From assembly GCF_965221685.1 (NCBI RefSeq), contig NZ_OZ244907.1: DNA of 64,000 nucleotides. One strand, written 5' to 3'. The stretch is from Palauibacter sp022826685 (GTDB lineage Bacteria; Gemmatimonadota; Gemmatimonadetes; Palauibacterales; Palauibacteraceae). A model generated the notes under the pieces. That model made no database searches. It worked only from the letters and a program-made list of their open reading frames with translations, and was not told the origin of the DNA. Both the position numbers and the translations under genes were made by a program. Below are positions 32,778 to 42,176 of this stretch, in pieces. Each line of letters starts with the position of its first letter. The stretch's first letter is position 1.

Positions 32778-33395
32778 TCACTCCTGTGGACTTTCGGGAC
32801 GGCACGTCCCGGCGATTCCGGGCCGGGCCCTGGGCAGCGCTGACGTCGGATCGATCCTCGGTGTCACGATCAGGATGAGCACGGGCGCGTCCGCGGATCG
32901 GCGAGCCGATCCCAGCACTACCCTCTGGCCGTCGCGCATCGTGACCGATGCTTCGAGAAGAGGTAACGGCACCATGTCCGTGAGGGTCACCGTGGCGCGC
33001 ACGGTCCCCTGGGTACGGCGCGCACGCACCTCCGCGCTGATCGCCAACGGAGTCCGGGAATCGTCCAGCGCGATTCTCTGTTTCCCGCTCCCGGTGACCG
33101 TGCCGGGGCTGAAATATGACAGGCCGACGTTCAGCACCGAGGTCGACAGGAGCCGGTATCCCCGGAAGTTGAACAGCTTCCTGAGTTCGCTCACGACGTC
33201 GCTGATCTCGGGATCGTCGTCGGTGAAACCGTCCGCCTCGACCAAGTGAAAGACGAGTTGCACGTTCTGGACGGTCTCCGCGGCGTCCTCGCGCTCCTGT
33301 GCGCTCGCGATGCCCGGAAGCGGGCCGAGGGCCAGCGTCACGACCAGAGCGCATCGGAGACTCTTCCCGCGGGTCTTCGGGATCTTGTTGATCAT
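32778..33395 (-). CDS. Exported secretin-like small protein
   Basis: A 205-aa protein with a signal peptide (CALVVTLALGPLPGIASAQE). The body (VQLVFHLVEADGFTDDDPEISDVVSELRKLFNFRGYRLLSTSVL, then SARRSADAPVLILIVTPRI) resembles the end of secretin/GspD-type domains, where a V.L.G.......P.L..LVTP strand is typical. It lacks the full secretin length, so it is a short periplasmic relative of unknown role. Its start overlaps the previous stop by one base (TGATG), and it is followed by the TPR/TlpA gene after 4 bp. Confidence 0.65.
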   Translation of the reverse strand: MINKIPKTRGKSLRCALVVTLALGPLPGIASAQEREDAAETVQNVQLVFHLVEADGFTDDDPEISDVVSELRKLFNFRGYRLLSTSVLNVGLSYFSPGTVTGSGKQRIALDDSRTPLAISAEVRARRTQGTVRATVTLTDMVPLPLLEASVTMRDGQRVVLGSARRSADAPVLILIVTPRIDPTSALPRARPGIAGTCRPESPQE

Positions 33396-33778
33396 CAGTC
33401 ACTCTCCTCCGGGTTGAGCAGCCATACGACGGCGATGTCGGGATCATTCGTGGGGAAGACTACGAACGGCCTGTCCGCCTCCACGTCCATTTCGCTCACC
33501 ATGCTTCGCGGAGGAGACGGAAGGGGGCCGCCCACTTCTTCGATGGTGCCGTTGGGCAACAGAAGCAGGGCCGCGATAATCGCAGCCGCCGCGAGCGGAC
33601 CCGCGGTCCACTTCCACGAGGGGTGCCGGCGCGCGGGGGCTGTCGGTCCCTGCACAGGGATGGCGGGATCAACCGTCGGGTCGGGGAGGCGTTCACTCAG
33701 CTCGTTTGCCATCGCCGACAGGACGACGTGCATGTTCCGCTCGTCCCGGGCGATCCGCTCGGCGTCACGCTCAGCCAT
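33395..33778 (-). CDS. Single-pass membrane protein, probable anti-sigma factor
   Basis: A 127-aa protein with a charged cytoplasmic N-terminus (MAERDAERIARDERNMHVVLSAM), one helix (GPLAAAAIIAALLLL) and a short periplasmic tail. It is encoded directly after the ECF sigma factor with an 8-bp overlap. That position and topology fit an anti-sigma factor, although the ZAS HxxxCxxC motif is absent. Otherwise it is unrecognised. Confidence 0.62.
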   Translation of the reverse strand: MAERDAERIARDERNMHVVLSAMANELSERLPDPTVDPAIPVQGPTAPARRHPSWKWTAGPLAAAAIIAALLLLPNGTIEEVGGPLPSPPRSMVSEMDVEADRPFVVFPTNDPDIAVVWLLNPEESD

Positions 33779-34358
33779 CGGTCCCCCTGGTCTCCGTCTC
33801 CCCGGGTTGCGCCAACATCTCTTTCCGCATCCTGCGCCTCGCGCGAAGGAGGTGGACGCGCAGCGTGTTCGGGTTCATCTCCAGCAGCCGCGCCGCTTCC
33901 ACCGGTCTCAGCCCCTGCAGGTCCACTAGATCGAAGACCTCCCGCTGCATCATGGGCAACTCCGTCACAAGGGCCCGGATCAGTCGCAGCGTCCGCTCCA
34001 TCTCGATTTCGTCGAGCGGGTCGTCCAGTTGCGGTGTGCGGTCCGCGGTCAGCCACTCCGCCTTCTCCGCCAGCCGCTGCTCCTGTCGCTTCGCCCGCTG
34101 GTGATCGAGGCTCGCGTTCCGCGTGATCCGGTAGACCCAGCTTGTCACCCGGGAGCGGCCATCGAAGTTCGCAATCGAGTCGAGCGTCTTCATCAGGACG
34201 AGTTGCGCGACATCCTCCGCGTCATCCGGATCGCCGGTCATGACCAGAGCCCACCGGCACACGAGGGGTCGGAGAGCGCCCGCCAGCCTCTCGCGCGCCC
34301 CTCGCTCTCCCTTCCCGGCCCTCCGGGCCAGATCCAGGATCTCTCGGTCGGAGAGCAT
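33771..34358 (-). CDS. ECF-type RNA polymerase sigma factor
   Basis: A 195-aa sigma-70-family factor. Region 2 (about 20-95) has DAEDVAQLVLMKTLDSIANFDGRSRVTSWVYRITRNASLDH, and region 4 (about 125-180) has LPMMQREVFDLVDLQGLRPVEAARLLEMNPNTLRVHLLRARRRMR. Both helix-turn-helix elements are complete. It leads a four-gene operon with a membrane protein, a secretin-like protein and a TPR/TlpA thioredoxin-fold lipoprotein. The membrane partner is probably its anti-sigma factor. Confidence 0.92.
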   Translation of the reverse strand: MLSDREILDLARRAGKGERGARERLAGALRPLVCRWALVMTGDPDDAEDVAQLVLMKTLDSIANFDGRSRVTSWVYRITRNASLDHQRAKRQEQRLAEKAEWLTADRTPQLDDPLDEIEMERTLRLIRALVTELPMMQREVFDLVDLQGLRPVEAARLLEMNPNTLRVHLLRARRRMRKEMLAQPGETETRGTDG

Positions 34359-34481
34359 GGCGCCCCCGGTCCCTTCCCCCTCGGGTGTACGGGTGGCTCT
34401 ACATCCTGCCGCTGTCGTTTCGAGAAGTGAGACGGCGTTGATGGTAGCAGCGTTTACCGTGCTTCGGGCACCATTTCGCCG

Positions 34482-35672
34482 TCAGCCGCCGGTTTCTTCC
34501 AGTTCGTAGAGCGCCACGGTGGGGATGTCCAGTTCGTTGCGCTCGCTGAGGAGCACCCAGTCGGGGCCGATGTCGAGGACGACCGCGCCACGGGGGAACG
34601 CGAGGCGGCGCAACCACACGCCGTTCGCGTCGAGGAGGTGCAGTTCCTCGCCCGGCGCGTGCCAGCGGAAGGTCTTGACCCACACGCCGCCGTCCGGCGA
34701 GGCGAAGAGGGTCTCGTACGCCGGCAGACGCTCCGGCAGGTCATCCCGCCAGTCCGGCCAGGTTTCCCGCTCGAAGCGCCGACGGCTCGCGGGATCGTCG
34801 TAGGTGCGCGCCCAGGCTTCGCCGTACCGGTCCACCTGGTCGTCGGTGACACCCAGGTCCGGACCGGCCCAGCGGGCGATGCGGGTGACCCGGCCCGTCC
34901 AGTCGAGGTGCTCGAGTTCGTAGTCGTCGGCCGTTCCGTACCACACCCCAGTCCCGACGGGCGCATACACCATGTCCTTGCCCCACTGCCGCGGACCGCT
35001 GTTTCCCGGCATCAGGAAGATGCGTTCGGCGCCCGGGATCCCCGAGCGGAGGGTGGCCACATTGTCGCCCTCGACGGACATGAGGGCGGTGTTCCACCGG
35101 TAGAAGTCCCCCTCGGCCAGGTCTTTCTCGTAGCTCGCGCCCAGGTCGTCGGGCCACGGCTTGTACACGAGGCGCCCGTCGGGTGCGCAGGCGAGGCCGG
35201 CGTAAGGGCGTACGCCGACCGCAAGGAGCGAACGCGTCGCGAGTACGTTGCCGTCGAGATCCAGCTCGGTGATGCGGTCCAGATTCCAGTCGAAGACGGT
35301 GAGCGGCGCCCCGGGACAGTTCCTGAGGAGCCGGAGCCCCTCGTACTCGCCCGGACCCTCGCCCGACCGTCCGCTGGTCCAGATGTGGCGCCCGTTCGCG
35401 TCGAATCGGCGGAGGTTACCGCTCTGCTCGTCCGCGACGACGACGCTCCCGTCCGCTAGACGGACCGCGCCCGTGACGTTGCCGAAGATGTATTCGAGCG
35501 GCCCGTCGACGATGCCGACCCGCAGCAGCGGCTCCTCTGCCAGCGTCAGGTCCGCATCGCGCGGGGCTGCGCTCTCGACCACCTCCTGGCCGGCGAGCGG
35601 CGGCGCTGCGAGAGCCGAGAGGGTCAAGAGGAGCATGCCGCCGCCTGGAAGGCCGAAACTGGTTCTGTGCAT
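34482..35672 (-). CDS. Exported 6-bladed beta-propeller protein
   Basis: A 396-aa protein with a signal peptide (MLLLTLSALAAPPLAGQE) and NHL/6-bladed propeller repeats: GNVTGAVRLADGSVVVADEQSGNLRRFDANGRHIWTSGRSGEGPGEY is the hallmark first blade, and later blades are more divergent. Such proteins are common in Bacteroidota and Gemmatimonadota and have no assigned reaction. It is divergent from the S9 peptidase at 35865, with about 190 bp between them for two promoters. Confidence 0.78.
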   Translation of the reverse strand: MHRTSFGLPGGGMLLLTLSALAAPPLAGQEVVESAAPRDADLTLAEEPLLRVGIVDGPLEYIFGNVTGAVRLADGSVVVADEQSGNLRRFDANGRHIWTSGRSGEGPGEYEGLRLLRNCPGAPLTVFDWNLDRITELDLDGNVLATRSLLAVGVRPYAGLACAPDGRLVYKPWPDDLGASYEKDLAEGDFYRWNTALMSVEGDNVATLRSGIPGAERIFLMPGNSGPRQWGKDMVYAPVGTGVWYGTADDYELEHLDWTGRVTRIARWAGPDLGVTDDQVDRYGEAWARTYDDPASRRRFERETWPDWRDDLPERLPAYETLFASPDGGVWVKTFRWHAPGEELHLLDANGVWLRRLAFPRGAVVLDIGPDWVLLSERNELDIPTVALYELEETGG

Positions 35673-35864
35673 GTCGCCCTGCGGGGAGGTGTAGACAGGG
35701 AACGTCGATCTCGGACTGGGGACACAGATTCGACCCGAGAGAGTTGCGTCGCTTTACCCCACCCGCGCAGCGGCTGCGGGTGTCCTCGTCGGTCCCTGAC
35801 CCGGACCGTATCATTGAGGGTTGGAAGTTGCGGACCCGGTTCACCTTTCGTGCAAGAGGTACAG

Positions 35865-38102
35865 ATGCGTTCCCTCACCGTCGCCCTCGTTCTTCCCGTC
35901 GCACTCGTCGCCCTGCCGGCGGATGCACCGCTCGCCGCGCAGGAGCGACCGTTCACGTTCATGGATGTGCAGGAGATGAAACGCGCCGGCTCGTGGACCC
36001 CGAGCCCGGACGGCGCGTGGATGCTCTACACCGTGACGACCCCCGACTGGGAGGCGGCGGAATCCCAGACGGACATCCACCTCGTGTCGCTGAGCGAGGG
36101 CGTGCCGTCGGCCCAGCGGCTGACCTACACGGAGGACAAGGACGAGCGCAGCCCGACCTGGGCTCCGGACGGGTCGTTCTTCCTCTTCGCCTCCAACCGC
36201 GACGGGGACGACACGCAGCTCTACATGATGCGCCACGACGGGGGCGAGGCCCGGAAGATCACCGACGCGGACGAGGGCGTGTCGAACTTCGCCTTTAGTC
36301 CCGACGGGCGCTGGCTCGTCTATCGCTCCGGCGAGAACGGCCGGGAGCAGCTCCACCGGCTGCCGGCGGACGACCTCGCGGGAGCCGAGCCCGAGCAGAT
36401 CACCGATGGCGAGGCCGGCGTCGACCAGTGGGACTTCTCCCCGGACGGGAACCGCATCTACTTCGCGCGCCCCGACTCCTTCGATGAGGACGAGGTGAAG
36501 CGGCGCGATGAGGGCTTCACCGTCGACGTGCGAAACGCGGTCACGCCGCTCTCGAGCCTGTGGAGCGTCGATGTCGCGTCGGCCGACGAGCGGCGCGAGA
36601 CGGACGATGCGTCGTACAGCGTCAACAACTTCACGCTCTCCGACGACGGACGCTGGATCGGGATCACCGGCGGCTCGACGAAGCGCTACGAGCGCAACAT
36701 CACCGCGCAACGGCTGTACGCGGACCTCTATCTGATGGAGGTGGCAACCGGCGAGATCGAGCGCCTCACGGACAACTACGAGGTCGGCGAGGGCGGGCTC
36801 AGCTTCTCCCCCGACGGCCGTTGGATCGCCTTCTCGGCACCGGACGAGATGGAGCGCTACTCGATGACCGAGAACCGGGTCTACATCCGCGAGGTGGGCG
36901 ACCGCGGGGGCGCGTTCCGGAAGCTGGGGGCGGAGTTCGACCAGAGTTCGAGCGTCGGATTCTGGTCGGAGGACTCGGAGACGATCTACTTCAACGCCGG
37001 CGTGAAGGTGACGACGCAACTCCACGCACTCGACGTGGAGACGGGCGCGGTGCGGCAACTCACCGAGGAGCGGGCGGCGCTTTCCGTGTCCGAGGATGAC
37101 GACACCGGCACGATCCTCATCAACTACAGCGATCCGAAGACTCCGCCCACCGTGTTCGCGGTCGCCAGCGTGGACGACGTTCCGGACCGCTCGAAGTGGA
37201 CCCAACTCGTGGACGCGAACCCGCAACTGCGCGAGGTGGCGTTCGGCGACGAGGCCGAGGTCAACTGGCGTTCTTCGGACGGGAAGATGGTCGGGGGCGT
37301 GCTCGTGTATCCCGTCGGCTACGAGGAGGGGACGCGCTATCCGCTCATCGTCGCGATCCACGGGGGCCCGGCGTCGGCGGACATCCTCCGCTTCAACGGC
37401 GGCTACAGCGCGCAGGTGTACGCGGGGGCGGGCTACGCCGTGCTCAAGCCCAACTACCGCGGCTCGCGCAACTACGGGAACGCGCACCGCACGGACATCG
37501 TCGGCGACTACTTCACGATGGGCTACGAGGACATCATGACGGGCGTCGACCACCTGATCGCCGAGGGGATCGTGGACGGCGACCGCATGGGAGCGCTCGG
37601 CTGGAGCGCGGGCGGCCACTGGTCCAACTGGATCCTCACGCAGACGGACCGCTTCAAGGCGATCAGCTCCGGCGCCGGGACGATGAACTGGATCAGCATG
37701 TACGCGCAGAGCGACGTGCAGCGGAACCGCCAGTTCTACGTGGGCGACGGCTTCCTGTACGAGGACTTCGACACGTACTTCGACCAGTCCCCGCTCAAGT
37801 ACATCACGAACGCGAAGACGCCGACGATGATCCACGTCGTGGAGGGCGACCCGCGCGTGCCGAGCCCGCAGTCGGTCGAACTCCACATGGCGCTCAAGAA
37901 GCTCGGCGTGCCGACGGAACTGTTCATGTACCCGGGCCGCAGCCACGGCATCCCGGATCCGCGCAACCGGCTGGTCAAGGCCGTGAGCGAGATGGCGTGG
38001 ATAGACTACTACGTCCGCGGGATGGGCGAGAAGTTCCAGTGGCGCCAGGTCCTCGAAACGCTCGAAGGCGAGGAGGCCCCGACGGTCGTCTCCGAACGCT
38101 GA
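35865..38102 (+). CDS. S9 family peptidase, acylaminoacyl/prolyl-oligopeptidase type
   Basis: A 745-aa secreted serine peptidase. A signal peptide (LTVALVLPVALVALPADAPLAAQ) leads to a WD40-like/TolB propeller (about 30-480, with repeated FSPDGRWL units) and a catalytic alpha/beta-hydrolase domain. The nucleophile is in GWSAGG, and the catalytic His is probably in PGRSHGIPDP. It probably cleaves short peptides in the periplasm. The ATG at 35865 has AAGAGGT upstream; the open frame continues to 35667 but without coding character. It is followed by the first of four channel-like genes after 13 bp, possibly co-transcribed. Confidence 0.88.
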   Translation: MRSLTVALVLPVALVALPADAPLAAQERPFTFMDVQEMKRAGSWTPSPDGAWMLYTVTTPDWEAAESQTDIHLVSLSEGVPSAQRLTYTEDKDERSPTWAPDGSFFLFASNRDGDDTQLYMMRHDGGEARKITDADEGVSNFAFSPDGRWLVYRSGENGREQLHRLPADDLAGAEPEQITDGEAGVDQWDFSPDGNRIYFARPDSFDEDEVKRRDEGFTVDVRNAVTPLSSLWSVDVASADERRETDDASYSVNNFTLSDDGRWIGITGGSTKRYERNITAQRLYADLYLMEVATGEIERLTDNYEVGEGGLSFSPDGRWIAFSAPDEMERYSMTENRVYIREVGDRGGAFRKLGAEFDQSSSVGFWSEDSETIYFNAGVKVTTQLHALDVETGAVRQLTEERAALSVSEDDDTGTILINYSDPKTPPTVFAVASVDDVPDRSKWTQLVDANPQLREVAFGDEAEVNWRSSDGKMVGGVLVYPVGYEEGTRYPLIVAIHGGPASADILRFNGGYSAQVYAGAGYAVLKPNYRGSRNYGNAHRTDIVGDYFTMGYEDIMTGVDHLIAEGIVDGDRMGALGWSAGGHWSNWILTQTDRFKAISSGAGTMNWISMYAQSDVQRNRQFYVGDGFLYEDFDTYFDQSPLKYITNAKTPTMIHVVEGDPRVPSPQSVELHMALKKLGVPTELFMYPGRSHGIPDPRNRLVKAVSEMAWIDYYVRGMGEKFQWRQVLETLEGEEAPTVVSER

Positions 38103-38115
38103 TTCGGCGGCTTCC

Positions 38116-39207
38116 TTGAAGCGGGTGTTGAGCCGCCTGGTCTGGCCGGCAGTCCGCACGGCGGCCCCCGTCGCGCTCGTGGTGGTACCGTTCGGTTACG
38201 CGATCACCGAGGTCCACCGCGACGTCTGGATGGGAGCGGGCTGCGGCCTCGCCATCGGCGTGGGCATCGGCCTCCGAGGAGGCCCGCAGGCCGGTCCGTG
38301 GATGGGTATCCTCATCGGTTCGATTGTCGGGATGTCCACCGCGTTGATTGCCGGCGTGGCGCCTTTGGAAGGGTTCGGAGTCCTTGTCCCACCCATCCTG
38401 GCCCTGGCGGTCGGCATGCATGACGGTCTCCGCGAGACCTCCTTCTCCGACTATAGGGACATGAGCCGGGAGACGTTCATACTGTCCGCCCTGCTCGCTC
38501 TGGGGCTCTTCCCTGTCCTGGTCACTTCGGAAGCGTTGGCGTTGGCGGTATTACCGCTCGCGTGCATGCCCTGGATCGCGCTGATTTCCGGCCTCCTCAG
38601 CCACCGCCGCGAGGGATGGCGCGACACCCGTCCTCCCCGACTTCTCGTCCTGGGTGCGGTACTGCTGTTTGCCTCGATGCTCTTCCTGACGGTGGACGAG
38701 GAGATTGGATCCGGTCGTTTGACCCCCCGCATCGTCCCGGTCCTCCAATTCGTCGGGATACTGGGGCTCGCGCTGGCGGCAGTTCCGGCCGCCACGTTCC
38801 TGCTCGGGCGCGTCGCCATCGCGTGGCTGCAGCCGCGCCTTCGGGTATACGGACGGCTCGCCGACTACCTGCGCATTATGTGGGTCCCCATCGGCGGGTT
38901 CGCGATCGGCTACCTGATGATCATCGTTCTGTTCGCCGGATTCTACGGGATGCTGGAGCGCTTCAGCCCCGGCGCGTTCGCCGATGCCACCGTCGGCATC
39001 AAGGAGTGGATCTTCTTCGCGTTTTACACCGGCCTCGCCCAGGATTATGCGACGATCGCCCCGGTGTCGGACAGCGCCCGCGTGCTCGTCGGCACGCACC
39101 TGATCCTGTCGGCGGGGTGGGTCGTGGTACTGTTCGCGGCGGTGATGTCATTCATCGGGCCCAAACTGGAGCGGATCGCCAGACGCCACGCGGAGGAGGA
39201 ATCGTGA
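38116..39207 (+). CDS. Channel-like membrane protein, pair member A1
   Basis: A 363-aa protein with about eight hydrophobic segments. The C-terminal third resembles an Ion_trans_2 two-helix K+-channel pore: helix GGFAIGYLMIIVLFAGFYGM, pore helix and filter region WIFFAFYTGLAQDYATIAPVS, then helix ILSAGWVVVLFAAVMSF and a basic tail. In K+ channels the filter is T-V-G-Y-G-D followed by I-x-P; here A-Q-D-Y-A precedes T-I-A-P. The start is TTG at 38116; no ATG is in frame nearby. It overlaps the next gene by 4 bp. The function is unproven, and a redox or anion role is equally possible. Confidence 0.68.
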   Translation: MKRVLSRLVWPAVRTAAPVALVVVPFGYAITEVHRDVWMGAGCGLAIGVGIGLRGGPQAGPWMGILIGSIVGMSTALIAGVAPLEGFGVLVPPILALAVGMHDGLRETSFSDYRDMSRETFILSALLALGLFPVLVTSEALALAVLPLACMPWIALISGLLSHRREGWRDTRPPRLLVLGAVLLFASMLFLTVDEEIGSGRLTPRIVPVLQFVGILGLALAAVPAATFLLGRVAIAWLQPRLRVYGRLADYLRIMWVPIGGFAIGYLMIIVLFAGFYGMLERFSPGAFADATVGIKEWIFFAFYTGLAQDYATIAPVSDSARVLVGTHLILSAGWVVVLFAAVMSFIGPKLERIARRHAEEES

Positions 39208-40292
39208 AGCGGCTGATTGCGCTGGGTCTCCGAATTGCGGCCGCGGTCGCGCTCGTCGTCGTCCCCTTCGGTTACGCGGTCACAGGGAACCACACCGACG
39301 TGCTGCTGGGTGCGGGGTGCGGGCTGGCCATCGGCGTGGCGGTCGGTCTGCGCGGAGGGTCTGGGAGCCGTTGGGGGACCGGCATCCTGATCGGGTCGCT
39401 GGTCGGGGTCGTCGCGGCGTTCCTGGCCGGGGGGCTGAGCGTCGGCTGGGGCATCATCATTCTGCCCCTCGGCCCCCTGGCGCTCGGCCTGATCGGCGGG
39501 TTCGACCGGTCTTCTCTCTCCGGGTATGGGGCTGTGACCCGGGAGACCTTCATCCTCGCCGTCCTGCTGAGCCTGGGCTTGATCCCCGGGCTGGTTGCGG
39601 GCGGTGTCGATCTCGCACCGCTCGTGGCGGCGTTTCCGCTGGGGGCCGTGCCCTGGACCGCGCTGCTGATCGGCCTCGTCAGCCGGCGACGCGAGGGATG
39701 GGACAACGTCCGACCTCCCTGGCTGCTGGTCGTCGGTGCGGCGGCGCTGCCTGGCCTGATGGGTCTGTTGTTCGGTTTCGGGGTTGTGCAGGAAGACATC
39801 GGGCTGTCCGGTATCGCGGCGGTCCTCTGGATCGTCCTTGTAATAGCCCTCCCGCTCCTGGCGCTTCCGCTGACCGCGTTTCTTGCGGGGCGCGCCGCCG
39901 CCGTCTGGCTGCGTCCGCGGCTTCAGGTGTACGGCCAGCTCGCCGCCTACCTGCGCGTCATGTGGGTCCCGATCGGCGGGTTCGCGGTCGGCTACCTCAC
40001 GATCATTTTCCTGTTCGCCGGATTCTACGGGATGCTGGAGCGCTTCAGCCCCGGCGCGTTCGCCGGCGCCGGCCCCGGGGTGGCGGACTGGTTGTCCTTC
40101 GCGTTCTTCAACGCCCTGGCCCAGGACTACGCGGCCGTCGTCCCGGTCTCGGTCGGCGCCCGCATGTTGGTCGGCCTCCACCTGATCCTCTCGGTGGGTT
40201 GGGCGCTCGTGCTGTTCGCGGCGGTAATGACCTCCATTGAACCGAAGCTCGCCCGCATCGCGCGGCGACAGACGGACGAGGATCCCGACTGA
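39204..40292 (+). CDS. Channel-like membrane protein, pair member B1
   Basis: A 362-aa paralogue of the preceding gene, starting with GTG that overlaps its stop (GTGA). It has the same order: N-terminal AAAVALVVVPFGYAVTG helix, Gly-rich helices, a middle cytosolic loop with LVSRRREGWDNVRPP, and a channel-like end with WLSFAFFNALAQDYAAVVPVS and MLVGLHLILSVGW. The middle section (SVGWGIIILP, FDRSSLSGYGAVTRETF) matches the gene at 43268 better than its own neighbour. Both members of the pair should be inserted in the inner membrane and may form heteromers. Confidence 0.68.
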   Translation: MKRLIALGLRIAAAVALVVVPFGYAVTGNHTDVLLGAGCGLAIGVAVGLRGGSGSRWGTGILIGSLVGVVAAFLAGGLSVGWGIIILPLGPLALGLIGGFDRSSLSGYGAVTRETFILAVLLSLGLIPGLVAGGVDLAPLVAAFPLGAVPWTALLIGLVSRRREGWDNVRPPWLLVVGAAALPGLMGLLFGFGVVQEDIGLSGIAAVLWIVLVIALPLLALPLTAFLAGRAAAVWLRPRLQVYGQLAAYLRVMWVPIGGFAVGYLTIIFLFAGFYGMLERFSPGAFAGAGPGVADWLSFAFFNALAQDYAAVVPVSVGARMLVGLHLILSVGWALVLFAAVMTSIEPKLARIARRQTDEDPD

Positions 40293-40380
40293 CTTCCGGT
40301 GGCCGCAGCCGCTCCCGCCGTGGCGCGGCGGCTCGAACTGCGGGCTGGTGCCGGGACGTGCGGGGGACGAACATCCTCAC

Positions 40381-42156
40381 ATGACGTTCGAAATCGTATT
40401 CGTGCTGGGTCTGACCCTGGCGGCGCTCGTCCTGTTCGCCCTCGACCGGCTGCGGCTGGACCAGATCGCCATGTCGGTCCCGGTGGTCCTCCTCCTGAGC
40501 GGCATACTCACGCCGGCCGAGGCCGTGTCGGGCCTCTCGAGCCGCGCGACGGTGACGGTCGGCTCGATGCTCGTGCTCGGCCTGGGGCTCCGGAAGACCG
40601 GGCTCGTGTCCGCCATCGGGGCATGGGCGCGAACCGCTCCCCTCGGCGGCAAGTACTCCCGCATGTTCGCGCTCTGCCTCATCTGCGCGCTGCTGTCGCC
40701 CTTCCTCATGACGACCGCCGTCGTGCTGGTTTTCCTGCCCGTCTTCGTCGCGCTCGCCGAGCAGGCCAAGGAGCCGGCCTCGCGGTATCTCATGCCGCTC
40801 TCCTTCGTCTCGATTCTCGGGGGCACCGTCACCCTGATGGGGACCTCCACGAACCTGGTCGTGCACGGCGAAGCGATGAGGCGAGGCTTCGACGAACTCC
40901 ACATGTTCTCGATCACGCCGCTCGGCCTGATCTGTCTCGCGGTGGGCCTGCTCTATCTCTTCACCGTCGGCCGGGTACTCCTGCCGCGGCGTATCCGGCC
41001 GCCGGACCTCTCCAGCAAGTACGACATCCGCCGCTTCGTCACGGAGCTGCACGTCCCGGAGGATTCGCCGGCGAACGGCCGCTCGCTGGCCGAACTCAAG
41101 TGGGGCGAACGGTACGGCGTCACCGTGCTGGACATCGAACGGGGGGAACAGGAGATCACGGCGCCGCACGGAGACCGTCACATACGGCCGGGCGACGTCC
41201 TCTACGTGCAGGGAGCCGCCGAGCGCCTTCTCGAACTCGCGCGCCGGCAGCGACTCGAGACGCCGAGGGAGCGTAAGGAGCAGGGACTCGATCTGGCCGG
41301 CGGCGGCCGGCTGGTCGAAGTCCTCGTGGCGCCCGGCTCGAGTCTCGTAAGCCGGACGCTTCGCGATCTGAACTTTGCGCAACGCTACGATGCGGCCGTG
41401 CTCGCGATCCAGCATCACGGCGTTACCGTAACGGAACGACTGGCCGAGGTCTCGTTTCGCGTCGGCGACCTTCTCCTGGTACACGGGAGGGCGAACGCGC
41501 TCGGACGCCTCGTCGAAGACCCCGGGTTCGTCCCCGTGGGCGAAGTGAAGACGCAGGTCGGGAGCAGACCGCGGGCCGGCGTGGCCGCCGGGATCATGGT
41601 CGCCGTCGTGCTCAGCGCCAGCCTCGGCATCCTCGACATCATGACGGCCGCGCTCACCGGCGTCGGCCTGATGGTGTTCACGCGCTGTGTGCGCGTCGAG
41701 GAGATCTACGCGGAGGTGGAGTGGCTGGTCATCTTCGTGCTGGCCGGCCTGATTCCGCTCGGGGTGGCGCTCGAGGCCACCGGGGCGGCCGAGTTGCTCG
41801 CGCATTGGGTGGTGATCCTGACGGCGCCGCTGGGAGAGGTCGGGCTCATCGCGGCCTTCTATCTGGTGACCGTCCTCATGACCGCCATCGTGTCCAACGC
41901 GGCGACGGCCGTGATGCTCACCCCCGTCGCGATCCTCGCGGCCACGCAGGCGGGCGTGAACCCGTACGCGCTCCTCATCGCTGTGATGTTCGGGGCATCG
42001 GCCTCGTTCGTCACGCCCTTCGGCTATCAGACCAACGTCATGATCTACGGGCCGGGCGGATATCGCTTCTCGGATTTCCTGAAGGTGGGTGGCCTGCTCA
42101 ACCTCGTCCTCCTCATCACGGCCAGCTTCCTCATTCCTCTTTTCTGGCCCAGCTGA
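40381..42156 (+). CDS. SLC13-family permease with RCK C domains
   Basis: A 591-aa transporter of the SLC13/CitT type (DASS family), with about twelve helices split by two cytoplasmic TrkA-C (RCK_C) domains near residues 220-410 (NGRSLAELKWGERYGVTVL, SRTLRDLNFAQRYDAAVLAI). The conserved TSTNLVVHG in the first half and VSNAATAVMLTPVA in the second are the two Na+/substrate-binding SNT-type motifs. The substrate may be a dicarboxylate or sulfate. ATG at 40381 begins the first helix; the open frame starts further upstream. It lies between two pairs of channel-like genes. Confidence 0.88.
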   Translation: MTFEIVFVLGLTLAALVLFALDRLRLDQIAMSVPVVLLLSGILTPAEAVSGLSSRATVTVGSMLVLGLGLRKTGLVSAIGAWARTAPLGGKYSRMFALCLICALLSPFLMTTAVVLVFLPVFVALAEQAKEPASRYLMPLSFVSILGGTVTLMGTSTNLVVHGEAMRRGFDELHMFSITPLGLICLAVGLLYLFTVGRVLLPRRIRPPDLSSKYDIRRFVTELHVPEDSPANGRSLAELKWGERYGVTVLDIERGEQEITAPHGDRHIRPGDVLYVQGAAERLLELARRQRLETPRERKEQGLDLAGGGRLVEVLVAPGSSLVSRTLRDLNFAQRYDAAVLAIQHHGVTVTERLAEVSFRVGDLLLVHGRANALGRLVEDPGFVPVGEVKTQVGSRPRAGVAAGIMVAVVLSASLGILDIMTAALTGVGLMVFTRCVRVEEIYAEVEWLVIFVLAGLIPLGVALEATGAAELLAHWVVILTAPLGEVGLIAAFYLVTVLMTAIVSNAATAVMLTPVAILAATQAGVNPYALLIAVMFGASASFVTPFGYQTNVMIYGPGGYRFSDFLKVGGLLNLVLLITASFLIPLFWPS

Positions 42157-42176
42157 AGGACCGACCGACGAACGTG

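Noticed and set aside
35841..38159. 772-codon minus-strand ORF opposite the second S9 peptidase
   Set aside because: Antisense shadow; the plus strand has catalytic motifs and a signal peptide.
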